Source: Spirosoma fluviale | GTDB lineage: Bacteria > Bacteroidota > Bacteroidia > Cytophagales > Spirosomataceae | Direction of reading: 5' to 3' | DNA length: 64,000 nt | NCBI RefSeq assembly: GCF_900230225.1 | Contig: NZ_OCNH01000003.1 | Location: 558,001-622,000 of the forward strand | The notes under the pieces: generated by a model | The model's input: the letters and a program-made list of their open reading frames with translations, nothing else | Databases searched by the model: none | Told to the model about the DNA's origin: nothing | Translations under genes and position numbers: made by a program | Shown: one piece after another, positions 35,733 to 45,600 of the stretch | Position numbering within the stretch: the first letter of the stretch is position 1 | Layout of the letters: the number at the start of each line of letters is the position of its first letter

Positions 35733-35766
35733 GCCAGCCCGTTCGGTTTTCACTGAACGGGCTGGC
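35733..35766 (-). terminator. Hairpin spanning the stop codon of the M48-MORN gene
   Basis: 12-bp arms (35733-35744 and 35755-35766). On the minus strand the hairpin covers the stop codon (35750-35752) and is followed by GGTTTTAAAGG. The T-tract is short, so termination is only likely. Confidence 0.5.
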
Positions 35767-36826
35767 CGTTTTTGAAGGTCGCTTCAACCTTGTCGCCATC
35801 GGCGAAATAGTAGATGCCTTTGCCGTTGGGCATGTTATTCTTGAACCAGCCCGCATATTTATCACCGTTGCGGTAGTAATAAACGCCATAGTCGGAGCGG
35901 AGGTTATCGCGGAAATTGCCCTTGTACTTTACTTTGCCGTCGGCGTAATATTCTATTCCTTCGCCGTGTTTGTCGCCCTCTTCAAACTCGCCCGCGTAGC
36001 GCTCACGGGTTGGGTAAACGAATACGCCCGTACCATCTTCGCAATCGCCCGACACACAACCAACAGTTGTCCGATTGCCGGACGGCTGGCTCGGTGCTTT
36101 GGTAGGTGTCACAACCGGGCGGGCTGCGGCCACGCTACCCGATGACGTATTGATAGGTTTGGGGGCCATGGCCGTTGGCGTTTTTATGACCGTTCGGCTT
36201 TTGGGGTACATGGCTTCTGCCTCCAGCCATCCTTTCCGAATGGCCTCTACACGGGCCGGTTTGGCAGGGTGCGTCGAGGTAGCGTGCTCATCGCCGAGTG
36301 CCCGAACGGCCACGGTGGCGTCTTCCAGCGATGCGCCTAACTGGTGTAGCACAAATCCCGAAAACTTGTCGGCTTCAATTTCCTTTATGGGTTGCCCACC
36401 CCGACCGTCGATGGTGTGACCCTGCAAATGGTGCCCGATCTCGTGCGCCATGATGCTGATCGCCGACCAGTCCGTTTCGGTTTCCTCTTCGATCTGCGCC
36501 ATGAACGCGCCATCGTAGACAATAAACCGCTGGCCTTTCAGCACGGTGGCAAAGCAGTTGTCGGTGTTGGAGCATTCAATGACTTTGAAGTTCCGCATCA
36601 GGCCGATGGGTTTCAGGATTCGGTCAACGACGTTTTCGGCGTGGCGGTTTGAGGAGGTCGTAGGCGAGCAGATAACGTCTGGACTTACCTTGCCGCCGGT
36701 ATAGCTGCAAATGAAGGCACCGGAAGCAAACGGCAGGGTCGTTGTGGGTGTTTGGGCAAACAAGGGTACGGCAAAGGCCGTTGTCAGGAAAACAGAGGAT
36801 AAAGCTAAAGCCGCTCTCACAGGCAT
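35750..36826 (-). CDS. M48-like zinc metalloprotease fused to MORN repeats
   Basis: 358 residues. Signal peptide about 1-25. The protease-like domain has the zinc motif MAHEIGHHLQGH (H128, E129, H132) and a downstream EIEADKFSG (about 149-157) that supplies the third ligand, then STHPAKPARVEAI as in M48 proteins. A Pro/Thr/Ser-rich linker (about 205-250) leads to three or four MORN repeats (about 262-350: GEFEEGDKHGEGIEYY, GNFRDNLRSDYGVYYY, GWFKNNMPNGKGIYYF). MORN units often bind lipid or mediate protein contacts. Two conserved-looking Cys pairs occur. A periplasmic protease held at a membrane or partner by the MORN part is inferred. It is single-gene and convergent with the PqaA-type gene. 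Confidence 0.88.
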   Translation of the reverse strand: MPVRAALALSSVFLTTAFAVPLFAQTPTTTLPFASGAFICSYTGGKVSPDVICSPTTSSNRHAENVVDRILKPIGLMRNFKVIECSNTDNCFATVLKGQRFIVYDGAFMAQIEEETETDWSAISIMAHEIGHHLQGHTIDGRGGQPIKEIEADKFSGFVLHQLGASLEDATVAVRALGDEHATSTHPAKPARVEAIRKGWLEAEAMYPKSRTVIKTPTAMAPKPINTSSGSVAAARPVVTPTKAPSQPSGNRTTVGCVSGDCEDGTGVFVYPTRERYAGEFEEGDKHGEGIEYYADGKVKYKGNFRDNLRSDYGVYYYRNGDKYAGWFKNNMPNGKGIYYFADGDKVEATFKNGQPVQ

Positions 36827-36992
36827 AACCGGGTAGGGGTTAATCGTTCAACACGGCAGAATAACGAAAAAAAGTCGGCCGCTATTTTAGGTACCAGAGG
36901 AGAAAGTTTTCTGAAATAGTTGCCAAAAAGGTATCTGGTGAGTGTTACCCGTTGCGGCTATTTGCTGAACTTGCCTGTAAAACCCGCAGATC

Positions 36993-37979
36993 ATGAAATA
37001 CAGAAAACTTGGTAATACAGCTGTTGAGCTATCGGCCATCGGGCTGGGCTGCATGGGCATGAATCATGCTTATGGTGAACCGAATGATGAAGAATCTATA
37101 GCTACCCTCGAAAAAGCCCTCGACATAGGTATTAATTTCTGGGATACCGCCGATGCCTACGCCAATGGGAAAAATGAAGAGCTGGTGTCGAAAGTGCTGG
37201 TCCCGAATCGTAACAAAATCTTCATTGCCACCAAGTTCGGCTTTCGTGCCGATGCCAACGGGAAACTGACGGAGTTCGATGGGTCACCGGCTTATGTGAA
37301 AACAGCCGTGGAAGCCAGCCTGAAACGACTGCGAACCGACGTGATCGACCTGTATTACGCCCATCGAATTGATCCCAATGTTCCCGTTGAGGACATGGTT
37401 GGGGCCATGGTCGATCTGGTGAAGGAAGGCAAAGTGCGCTACCTCGGGTTATCCGAAGCATCGGCCAATTCCATTCGCCGGGCCAACACCGTCCATCCGA
37501 TCAGCGCGCTCCAGAGTGAATATTCGCTGCTCACGCGGGAGGTTGAAACGGAAATTCTGCCGCTTTGTAAAGAACTGGGCGTCTCCTTTGTGCCGTTTAG
37601 TCCGCTGGCGCGCGGGCTGATAACCAACGCGCTGGATGTGAATGAACTAGCGGCAACGGATTTTCGGAAGACGCTGCCCCGGTATCAGAAAGAGTACGAA
37701 GAGAACAATAGAAATCTGGCGCAGGGCTTTGCTGAAATCGCGGAGAACAAAGGTTGTACACCCGCTCAGTTGGCGTTGGCCTGGGTGTTGGCGCAGGGCG
37801 AAAACATTACTCCCATTCCGGGTACCAAACGCAGAAAATACCTGCTCGATAATGCCGGAGCGGTGGACGTTGCGCTAACGACCCACGACGTTGCCGCTAT
37901 CGAAACCCTGCTGGCAACCTACCCGAACACCGGCAACCGCTATAACGAAGCGAACTTCAAGTTTGTGGATCGGAATTAA
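36993..37979 (+). CDS. Aldo/keto reductase (AKR13-like)
   Basis: 328 residues, a single cytoplasmic (alpha/beta)8 barrel. The tetrad is visible: Asp in [15 protein letters not shown] (about 46-60) with Tyr56, Lys in FIATKFG (about 79-85) and His in [11 protein letters not shown] (about 119-129). NADPH-binding features lie near the C-terminus ([18 protein letters not shown]). The [10 protein letters not shown] and FSPLARGL strands are typical of the YajO/AKR13 subgroup. It reduces aldehydes or ketones with NADPH; the natural substrate is unknown. Monocistronic; followed by a 21-bp inverted repeat. Confidence 0.93.
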   Translation: MKYRKLGNTAVELSAIGLGCMGMNHAYGEPNDEESIATLEKALDIGINFWDTADAYANGKNEELVSKVLVPNRNKIFIATKFGFRADANGKLTEFDGSPAYVKTAVEASLKRLRTDVIDLYYAHRIDPNVPVEDMVGAMVDLVKEGKVRYLGLSEASANSIRRANTVHPISALQSEYSLLTREVETEILPLCKELGVSFVPFSPLARGLITNALDVNELAATDFRKTLPRYQKEYEENNRNLAQGFAEIAENKGCTPAQLALAWVLAQGENITPIPGTKRRKYLLDNAGAVDVALTTHDVAAIETLLATYPNTGNRYNEANFKFVDRN

Positions 37980-38001
37980 CGGGTGTGGCAGCGTGTACCG
38001 C

Positions 38002-38122
38002 GTTGGGCATAGTCTATGACTATGTCCGGGTGTTATCCGGTCTCTGACCGGTTTGTCCGACAGGCCTCGCTCACCGGTCAGAGACCGGATAACGCACTGA
38101 CATATCACAGACTATGCCGAAC
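38002..38122. repeat. Nested intergenic inverted repeat
   Basis: Inner arms 38032-38052 and 38073-38093 (21 bp, exact) carry GTTATCCGGTCTCTGACCGG-type sequence; each arm contains its own CCGGTC/GACCGG hairpin. Outer arms 38002-38015 and 38109-38122 match at 13 of 14 positions. It lies between two convergent genes. Confidence 0.7.
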
Positions 38123-38139
38123 CTGAGACGACGCCTGGC

Positions 38140-39162
38140 TTACTTAAACCGCTGCACCGCCACTTTTCCTTTGGCGCCCACGGCGTAACAGGTGCCTTTG
38201 GCGCAGGCTACGGAATGAAAGCCGTCGGTGTCGAGTCGTTGCCAAGTCTGGCCCTGATCGGCGGAGAGGCTCGTGCCGGAAGGGCCTACGGTGAGTAACC
38301 GGTCGCCCGGAAGCAGGGCAACGGCTTCTTTAAGGCCGGGCGGGTCGGTGGGGGTGAGCAACTGCCAGGTTTGCCCGCCATCGCGCGTGATGGCCGCATT
38401 TGGTCCGGGCAATTGTTCCTGCTTGTAATTTCCCCCAACAACAACCCCGATTTTGTTCGTGAAAAAACGCATACCGAATAGCCCCGTCGCTTCAGCCGCC
38501 GGGAGCGGGGTATTACTGACCGCCCAGGTACGTCCCCGGTCGGCAGATCGGAACACCCGCCCGAACGTACCACCACCCGACGCAATCCAGACATTTCGCT
38601 TGCCCTGCACCACCAGACTGGTACCACTGGCGGCAAAGGCGGCTTCGTTCGGTTCCATCAGGGGTAGGCTTGCTGGTGAAACCGGTTGCCAGGTTTTGCC
38701 TCCGTCGTCGGTGGTGAGCATGAACCACTTACCGTCGATGGGGTCGCTGAAAACGAGGCCGTGCTGCTCGTCCCAGAAGTCGATGCCATCGAAAAATACC
38801 CCTTTTTGCTGGGTTTGGTAGAGCAGTGTCCAGTGCTGCCCGGCATCGGTCGTTTTATAGATACGGGCCTGGCCCTGTTCGGCGGGTCCGGCACTCATGA
38901 GGTAGGCCGTTTGAGCATCAATGGCCTGCACATCCCGAAAGTCGCAGGCTTGGGCATCGGGCACGGTGCCGGTTTGCCAGGTTTTTCCGCCGTCGGCGGT
39001 GCGGACGAAGGTACCTTTGGTGCCGCCAAGCCAGGCGATGTCCGGGCTGGCAACGCTAACCGCCCGGAAACTGGCATCGGTCGTTACGGCTTGTGGTTGC
39101 CATTGCGAAAAAGCGGGCAGCGTCAGCAAAAAGCTGGAGATACTAAGAATGAGGTGTTTCAT
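38140..39162 (-). CDS. Ycf48/BNR-type beta-propeller protein, secreted
   Basis: 340 residues. Signal peptide about 1-19. Repeated SxDxGxTW (Asp-box/BNR) motifs occur as TADGGKTWQ, TTDAGQHWT, TTDDGGKTWQ, SADRGRTWA, TRDGGQTWQ and SADQGQTWQ, spaced as in a six- or seven-bladed propeller. Related proteins are annotated as oxidoreductases or photosystem-assembly Ycf48-like proteins; no catalytic role can be inferred. It probably serves as a periplasmic binding or scaffold protein. It is separated by 64 bp from the anti-sigma-like gene upstream on the same strand. Confidence 0.88.
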   Translation of the reverse strand: MKHLILSISSFLLTLPAFSQWQPQAVTTDASFRAVSVASPDIAWLGGTKGTFVRTADGGKTWQTGTVPDAQACDFRDVQAIDAQTAYLMSAGPAEQGQARIYKTTDAGQHWTLLYQTQQKGVFFDGIDFWDEQHGLVFSDPIDGKWFMLTTDDGGKTWQPVSPASLPLMEPNEAAFAASGTSLVVQGKRNVWIASGGGTFGRVFRSADRGRTWAVSNTPLPAAEATGLFGMRFFTNKIGVVVGGNYKQEQLPGPNAAITRDGGQTWQLLTPTDPPGLKEAVALLPGDRLLTVGPSGTSLSADQGQTWQRLDTDGFHSVACAKGTCYAVGAKGKVAVQRFK

Positions 39163-39226
39163 CGGAAGTGTATTGGCGGCAAAATGGCAAAAAATAGGGT
39201 GAAAGCCAATCCATCCGATTGGGTGG

Positions 39227-39736
39227 TTAGGGCGTTGTCGGGCGTGGAAGTGGGCTGGTTTGCTGCGTCTGGGCTTTCAGTCGGTCAATTTCATCAGCCT
39301 GACTGGCGGCTTTGAAATAATAGTAAAGACCAAGAATCAAAAATACTTTCGAGAGAATAAAGATGGCGATAAAGGCGGTACGCCAGTACTTATGCACTCG
39401 TATATGCGTGTTGTCTACCTCAACATGCACATAAGACGGCTCCCTCTTTTCGGATTCGGTCGATTGCGGTTCCGTATAGGTATGGGCCGGTTCTTCCCAT
39501 TTTTGTACCTCTGTCTGGCTGATGCGCAGCTCAATCTTTTCCCGGATATCGGGTGGGGGAGGCACGGCATTTCGCAGGAAATACTCTTCCATACTGGCTT
39601 CCAGTTCATTTAATTCGGCCAGTACATCCGCATCTGTGGAGAGAAGCTTCTCGACTTCTTCCTTTTCTTTCTCCGTAGTTGACCCCAACAGATACGCTTC
39701 CAGAATACCACTTCTTAAATACTGATAGGTCTTCAC
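39227..39736 (-). CDS. Short membrane anti-sigma-like protein lacking the RskA periplasmic domain
   Basis: 169 residues. The N-terminal 60 residues (ILEAYLLGSTTEKEKEEVEKLL, then ELNELEASMEEYFLRNAV) match the cytoplasmic helical domain of Bacteroidota RskA-type anti-sigma factors. One membrane helix lies at about 119-142, followed by a short coiled segment (AASQADEIDRLKAQ) and a Pro/Thr tail. Usual family members continue with an RskA domain of about 130 residues after the coiled segment; here the frame stops. No sigma-factor gene is adjacent. It may be a shortened anti-sigma factor or a decayed one. Confidence 0.75.
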   Translation of the reverse strand: MKTYQYLRSGILEAYLLGSTTEKEKEEVEKLLSTDADVLAELNELEASMEEYFLRNAVPPPPDIREKIELRISQTEVQKWEEPAHTYTEPQSTESEKREPSYVHVEVDNTHIRVHKYWRTAFIAIFILSKVFLILGLYYYFKAASQADEIDRLKAQTQQTSPLPRPTTP

Positions 39737-39888
39737 GGTACATGCGATTAAGACGAACGAAGGTACTTAAAATACGGGTAAATCGCTTCTAATACGCTTG
39801 TAAGGGACATTTGTAACCTTTTAGTGCTGGTTTTCGACAGGCACCTTATAGAGAACCAGATCGAAGATCAGCCGAAAGTTATGGTTGA

Positions 39889-40695
39889 TTACTGACGATA
39901 CTGATGCTGAATACTTTGCGTGAGTAGCTGGTAAATTTCGAAGAGCTTCGGCTGATTGCTGAGGTAAGTCAAATGAGTGTCTATAGTAGTCAGGTCACCA
40001 CGGCGGGCGGGGCCTGTCTGCACATCGGCAGGGTCAGGAGCGGCCAGCCCTTTTCGAAAAGTTTCGCCGATGATGGGCCTGAGCAGATCGAAATCCAGCC
40101 CGTCCTGAACGGTGAGGTCGTGGGCGAGCGTCAGCAGGTGGTTGGTGAAGTTACAGGCAAAAACAGCGGCTACGTGCAGCGTCCGGCGTTCTTCGGAGGT
40201 GATGATGTACACAATATCGCTGATGTCCTGACCTAGTTGAACCAGTATCTCTTCCGTTACGCTGTCGCCCGATTCGATACAGAGTGGAATTTCGTCGAAC
40301 ACCATGAACGACTGCCCTTTGCTGAACGTCTGGAGCGGATAGAAAACGCCCGTCAGGACCGGCACATCACTGTAAACAGCCATCCACTGCTCCAGCGAGG
40401 CCAGCGTACGGGCTCCCGCTGTATGAACCAGAATGGCATCTTCCGGTAAAACCAGTTGCGAACAGACCGGTTCGAGGGCATCGTCGGGGATGGCCAGTAT
40501 GAATAATTTCGATGGACTGTCGGCGAAGTTCAACTCCGAATGCGTATGCGCGTCGTATAAATTACTGACCAGCTGACGGGCGTGCTGTAGTTGTCGGCTG
40601 TAAACCTCATTGATGTGATGGCCAGCATTTTCGAGCGCCGGGGCAAGGTGCCAGGCAAGATTACCGGCACCGATAAACGAAATTTCCATGTTCAA
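39889..40695 (-). CDS. Rossmann-like and DUF2520 domain protein
   Basis: 268 residues. The N-terminal NAD(P)-binding fold starts at once with ISFIGAGNLAWHLAPALE (GxGNxA near 8-13). A central strand LFILAIPDDAL follows, and the C-terminal DUF2520 helical domain carries RRTLHVAAVFACNFTNHL and AAPDPADVQTGPARRGD, both highly conserved in the family. It resembles pyrroline-carboxylate reductase and F420-dependent oxidoreductases, but the reaction is not established. Start at the ATG at 40695; a second ATG two codons on is possible. Widespread as a single-copy housekeeping gene in Bacteroidota. Confidence 0.92.
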   Translation of the reverse strand: MNMEISFIGAGNLAWHLAPALENAGHHINEVYSRQLQHARQLVSNLYDAHTHSELNFADSPSKLFILAIPDDALEPVCSQLVLPEDAILVHTAGARTLASLEQWMAVYSDVPVLTGVFYPLQTFSKGQSFMVFDEIPLCIESGDSVTEEILVQLGQDISDIVYIITSEERRTLHVAAVFACNFTNHLLTLAHDLTVQDGLDFDLLRPIIGETFRKGLAAPDPADVQTGPARRGDLTTIDTHLTYLSNQPKLFEIYQLLTQSIQHQYRQ

Positions 40696-40891
40696 GTATA
40701 GGCTATTTTACGGGAATCTGAGTTTGATGGCCAACTGCCAGACCGGAAATTTAGTGAACAAATCCCGCGACACAGCCTAATTAGGACCTCCATTTACTAA
40801 CCATTTAGGCTCTTATCCAGTTACTCCTTAGCTTAGTCTACTAGAATATTAGATTATTAGCACATGGTACTATCGTCTCGTCTTCGTCAAT

Positions 40892-42418
40892 ATGGAAATT
40901 CTGGTCCTGATACTATACGCAATGGCATTACTCCTGTTGTTCGTATATAACTGTGGTCAATTAAGTCTGATAATCATTTATTTGCGTTCAGAAAAGAAGC
41001 GCCGGGCAATGGCTCAATCGCCGGTCAATTATTCGCCGGAAACGCTGCCCCGGCTAACCGTTCAATTACCCATTTACAATGAATTGTACGTCGTTGAGCG
41101 GTTGATTGACGCCGTTGTGCTGCTCAAATACCCAAAAGAAAAGCTCGATATTCAGCTGCTGGACGACTCGACGGATGAAACTGTCTCCATTGTGGCCCGA
41201 AAAGTGGCCGAATACAAACAGCAGGGATTCGATATCGAACACATCCGTCGGCCGGAGCGGAAAGGGTTTAAAGCCGGAGCCCTCGCGTATGGGCTCACCC
41301 TGGCCAAAGGAGAGTTTGTCGCTATTTTCGACGCCGATTTTGTACCGGACCCCGAGTTCCTGCTGAAAACGGTGCCGCACTTTTCCGATCCGAAAGTGGC
41401 TATTGTTCAAACCCGCTGGGAACACCTGAACGAAGACTTCTCGCTGATCACGCAGTTGCAGGCGTTCGGGCTGAATGCCCATTTTACGGTCGAGCAAAGC
41501 GGACGTTATGCCGCCGGACTACTGGCTAACTTCAACGGTACTGGTGGCGTCTGGCGCAAAGTGGCCATTGCCGATGCCGGTGGCTGGCAAAGCGATACCC
41601 TGACGGAAGACCTGGACCTGAGCTACCGGGCGCAGCTGCGGGGCTGGAAGTTTGTATACCGGGAAGATGTGGGTTCGCCCGCCGAGTTACCCGTGGCCAT
41701 GAATGCCCTCAAGTCGCAGCAGTACCGCTGGATGAAAGGGGCCGCCGAATGCGCCCGCAAGCTGTTTGTGAACGTTCTGAAAACGCCGGGCGTCTCCCTG
41801 TCGATGAAGCTGCACGCGTTTTTTCATCTTTTCAGTAGTGCCACCTTTATTCTGGTGCTGATTCTGGGGGTTATGAGCGTGCCCCTCATTTACATTCGCA
41901 GCCAGCACCCGGAGTGGGAATGGGTGTTTGTGGTCATCAACCTGTTTCAGTTCAACCTGCTGATCCTGATCACCTTTTACGGCATACCCGTGTGGTTTTT
42001 GAAAGGCGCGAACAAAGCCCGGCTGGCCTGGTACTTTCCTATGTATTCGTCCCTGATGATGGGCTTGTCGCTGCACAATACCATTGCGGTGATTGAAGGG
42101 TACATGGGCCGTAAGACGCCTTTTGTCCGGACACCCAAGTTTAATGTAAAAACGGCCGCCGATAGCTGGGCCGCTAACAAATACATCAGTCGCCGGATTA
42201 GCTGGCTGACTATTGCGGAAGGGTTTCTGGCTTTGTACTTCTTCTTTGGTCTTGGGCTGGCTGTTTACCTACAGGATTTTCGGATGTTTTTTCTCCATAT
42301 CATGCTGATGGTGGGCTTTGGCATGGTTGCCATTTATTCGCTGATTCAGGCTGTAAGGCGCTCATCGCCAGTACATGTCTTGCCCTTGACCGGCGTGGTG
42401 GTTAAGGAGTCTCATTAA
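40892..42418 (+). CDS. GT2 family glycosyltransferase (cellulose-synthase / ceramide-glucosyltransferase-like)
   Basis: 508 residues. One N-terminal membrane helix (about 3-30), then a GT-A domain (about 50-285) with D,D,D,QxxRW motifs: DD at 91-92, DAD at 147-149, TED at 238-240 and Q276-x-x-R279-W280. Four or five C-terminal helices (about 300-490) form a membrane channel-like end. This is the processive-type architecture. No BcsB, BcsC or PilZ domain is nearby, so a polymer product cannot be claimed; a glycolipid such as a glucosylated lipid is equally possible. It precedes sprA by about 265 bp. Confidence 0.92.
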   Translation: MEILVLILYAMALLLLFVYNCGQLSLIIIYLRSEKKRRAMAQSPVNYSPETLPRLTVQLPIYNELYVVERLIDAVVLLKYPKEKLDIQLLDDSTDETVSIVARKVAEYKQQGFDIEHIRRPERKGFKAGALAYGLTLAKGEFVAIFDADFVPDPEFLLKTVPHFSDPKVAIVQTRWEHLNEDFSLITQLQAFGLNAHFTVEQSGRYAAGLLANFNGTGGVWRKVAIADAGGWQSDTLTEDLDLSYRAQLRGWKFVYREDVGSPAELPVAMNALKSQQYRWMKGAAECARKLFVNVLKTPGVSLSMKLHAFFHLFSSATFILVLILGVMSVPLIYIRSQHPEWEWVFVVINLFQFNLLILITFYGIPVWFLKGANKARLAWYFPMYSSLMMGLSLHNTIAVIEGYMGRKTPFVRTPKFNVKTAADSWAANKYISRRISWLTIAEGFLALYFFFGLGLAVYLQDFRMFFLHIMLMVGFGMVAIYSLIQAVRRSSPVHVLPLTGVVVKESH

Positions 42419-42682
42419 GTGTTTTTAAATTCTGGCCTGGTAATTGTAGGGCGTTAAGTGACAGGTGCGGAGTGCTTCACGAACGAAAAATATTTTAAAT
42501 CGTTGTGACACTTATTCGTATGCCATTCGCTTAATGCCTACTTTTGTTATATAGATATGCTATACCGAAAGAAAACCGCTATATAAAAAATCTGTCATTC
42601 AATTAGACGATTGGGCCAATTTTGGCCGTTTGATAGAAGAACGTCCCATACGCTACAAATTCTGAACTATAAAGTACCCTCA

Positions 42683-45600
42683 ATGGTGAACCCTTACTTT
42701 GTTCACACGTCTGTCGTTAGCCACTTAATTCCCGCTGTCACCAGGCTCCTGTTTGTTCCGAACGGGTGGCTTATGATGGGATGCTGGTTGCTTGTGGGGC
42801 TGGGTGTGAGTTTAGGACAGGAACAGCCCGCCACGACACCCGCCCGACGCGGAGCGGCTAACCGACGGCAACAGGCCGCAGCCGATTCGGCCCGTGCCAA
42901 TGCTCGTCGCCGGGCAATTATACGCGCCGATTCGGCTAAACAGGCCATTCAGGAACGTAATGATAGTATCCGTTCGTTACGAAGCGCCAACCGGCGGCCA
43001 ACCGTTAACTGGCCCGATCGACGTGCCTCCCGGTTCTCGGAGCGGTCATCTAAATCACCATTTATTCTTCGCGATCCCAAAGGCGTTTCGACCGATTTCC
43101 GGTTAGGCCCCGATGGCGACATTGCCGTTACGGAGCGGGTACGGTCGGGGGTATCGCTGTCCGGAGCGCCCATGAGCAACACGGCTACCAGCTCCGCGCC
43201 GGTTGTGGGTACCGCCGTGCAGGGGGCTATTCTGCCGCCTTCCCAATTTGGCCTGCCGTACCGACCCGGCGAAACGATTCCCTTTTCAACCTACAATCAG
43301 CTTCAGAACCAGCGGGTCGAGCAAAATATCTGGCGTGAATACAGTGCCAAACGTGATGGGCAGAGTGCGCTGAGCGGCCGGGGACTAGTGCCTAAGCTCG
43401 AACTGCCGCCCGTTATCGACCGGCTTTTTGGCGGTAGTCAGGTCGACTTCAAGCCCAATGGGTTCGTAACCCTCGATTTTGGCTATCTGTACCAATTCAT
43501 CGACAATCCGGTCCTTCCCGTTCGGCAGCGCCGTAATGGCAACTTCCTGTTCAATGAGCAGATCAGCATAAATTTCAACGGTAAGATCGGCGAAAAACTG
43601 GGCGTACTGGCCAATTTCGATACCAAAGCCAGTTTCAACTTTGAGAACGCCCTCAAACTTAATTACCGGCCGGGTGGTGGACTACCCGCTTTGGGCACCG
43701 GACAGGGGTTGCCGGGAATGCCTAACCTGCCCAGTGTTCCGAACCTGCCCGGTACACCAAACTTGCCGGGGATGCCAGGGATGCCCGATGCACCGGGAAT
43801 GAACGGGTCGATACCCAATTTTACACCCCAGAACGAAAGTATCCTGCAAGGGCTGGAAGTCGGTAACATCAGCTGGGCGGTCAATAGTCAGTTGATTCCG
43901 GGCGTACAAAACCTGTTCGGTATAAAAACCCAACTGCGGTTTGGGAAACTGAACGCCACGCTGGTAGCTTCCCAGCAGCGGTCGCGGAAGAACGAGATCG
44001 TGCTGCGGGGAGGAACGTCGAGCCGTCCGTTCGAGATCCGGGCTGATCAGTACGACGAAAATCGACACTTTTTTCTGTCGCAGTTTTTCCGGGCCAACTA
44101 CGAATCGTCGTTAAAAACATTACCTCAGGTAACCTCCGGGGTGAACGTGACGCGTGTTGAAGTGTACGTGACGAACCGAACAAATACTACCGAATCCCTG
44201 CGGAATATCGCTGGTTTTCAGGATTTGGGCGAAGGCAACCCCTACGCGCAGAATAACCCGAATCTGCCGCCCTTCTCGCGCAACAACCGAACCCCGACCG
44301 ACAACGCAACCAACAGTCTGTATAACCGACTGACGGCCAATACGGCCAACCCATTTCGACAGGTAGACCGGACCAATGAGATTCTGACGGGCACCTACGC
44401 ACTTAACAAAGGAACCGACTACGACCTGCTTCGGGGCGCCAAACGCCTGACCGACCGGGAGTACAAACTCCAGCCCGAACTGGGGTATATCTCACTGGTA
44501 ACGCCCCTGCGCAACGACGAGATTCTGGCCGTTGCCTACGAGTATACCTACCAGGGTCGACGTTATAAGGTAGGTGAACTGACCGAAGATTATCAGGCCC
44601 GACGGGACGATGAGGTGCTGGTACTGAAACTGCTGAAGTCGGCCACGCTCCGGAATAATCTCCAGTTGCCGATGTGGAACCTGATGATGAAGAACATCTA
44701 TTCCCTCAACACGGCACAAATTACGCGTCAGGGATTCCAGTTGCGGGTTATTTACAAAGATGACCTCACGGGTATCGACAACCCCAACCTCCAGGAAGGA
44801 CCGATTCAAAACATACCGCTGGTGCAGGTGTTCGGCATGGACCGGCTTAATCAGCAGCTGGACGCCCAGCCCGATGGGAACTTCGACTACGTCGAGAACA
44901 TCACCATTGACAGTCGGTACGGGAAGATCATTTTTCCAACGCTGGAGCCATTTGGCGCTTATCTGGCTACTAAACTGGGCAACGACGCAATTTTACGGTC
45001 CAAGTATGTATTCGATCAGCTGTACCGAACTACCCAGACCGACGCTCAGCAAATTGCGGAGAAGAATAAGTTTTTCCTGAAAGGCTCTTTTCAGTCGGGC
45101 AATGGTGCCGATGTACAGTTGCCGTATGGCGTCAATGAGCAGTCGGTAACGGTAACGGCGGGCGGTGTGCCGCTGGTAGCTGGTCAGGATTACGTGCTCG
45201 AAGCGCAGATTGGCCGGTTGCGGATTATCAACGAGAGCGTGACCAATTCCGGTCGAGAAATTAGGATTAGCTACGAACAACCCGATCTGTTCCAGAACCA
45301 GATTCGCACCCTGCTTGGTACCCGGCTGGATTACGCCATCAACAGAGACATTAGTATTGGGCTGACGGCCATGCACATGAAAGAGACGCCCGCCGGTTTT
45401 CTGACCCGCGTGGCCCTTGGCAACGAGCCCGTCAATAACACCATTCTGGGCGTTAACGCCAACATCCGTAAAGACGCCCCCGGCCTGACGCGCCTGCTCG
45501 ATGCCCTGCCGGGCGTGCAGACCAAGGAACCGTCGGCCATTCAGCTCAATGCCGAAGTAGCGCAGTTGTTTCCCGGTACGAACCCAAAGGCGCGGAATGA

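Noticed and set aside
40892..42418. Cellulose synthase operon
   Set aside because: The GT2 enzyme has the processive motifs, but no bcsB, bcsC, bcsZ or PilZ partner is present.
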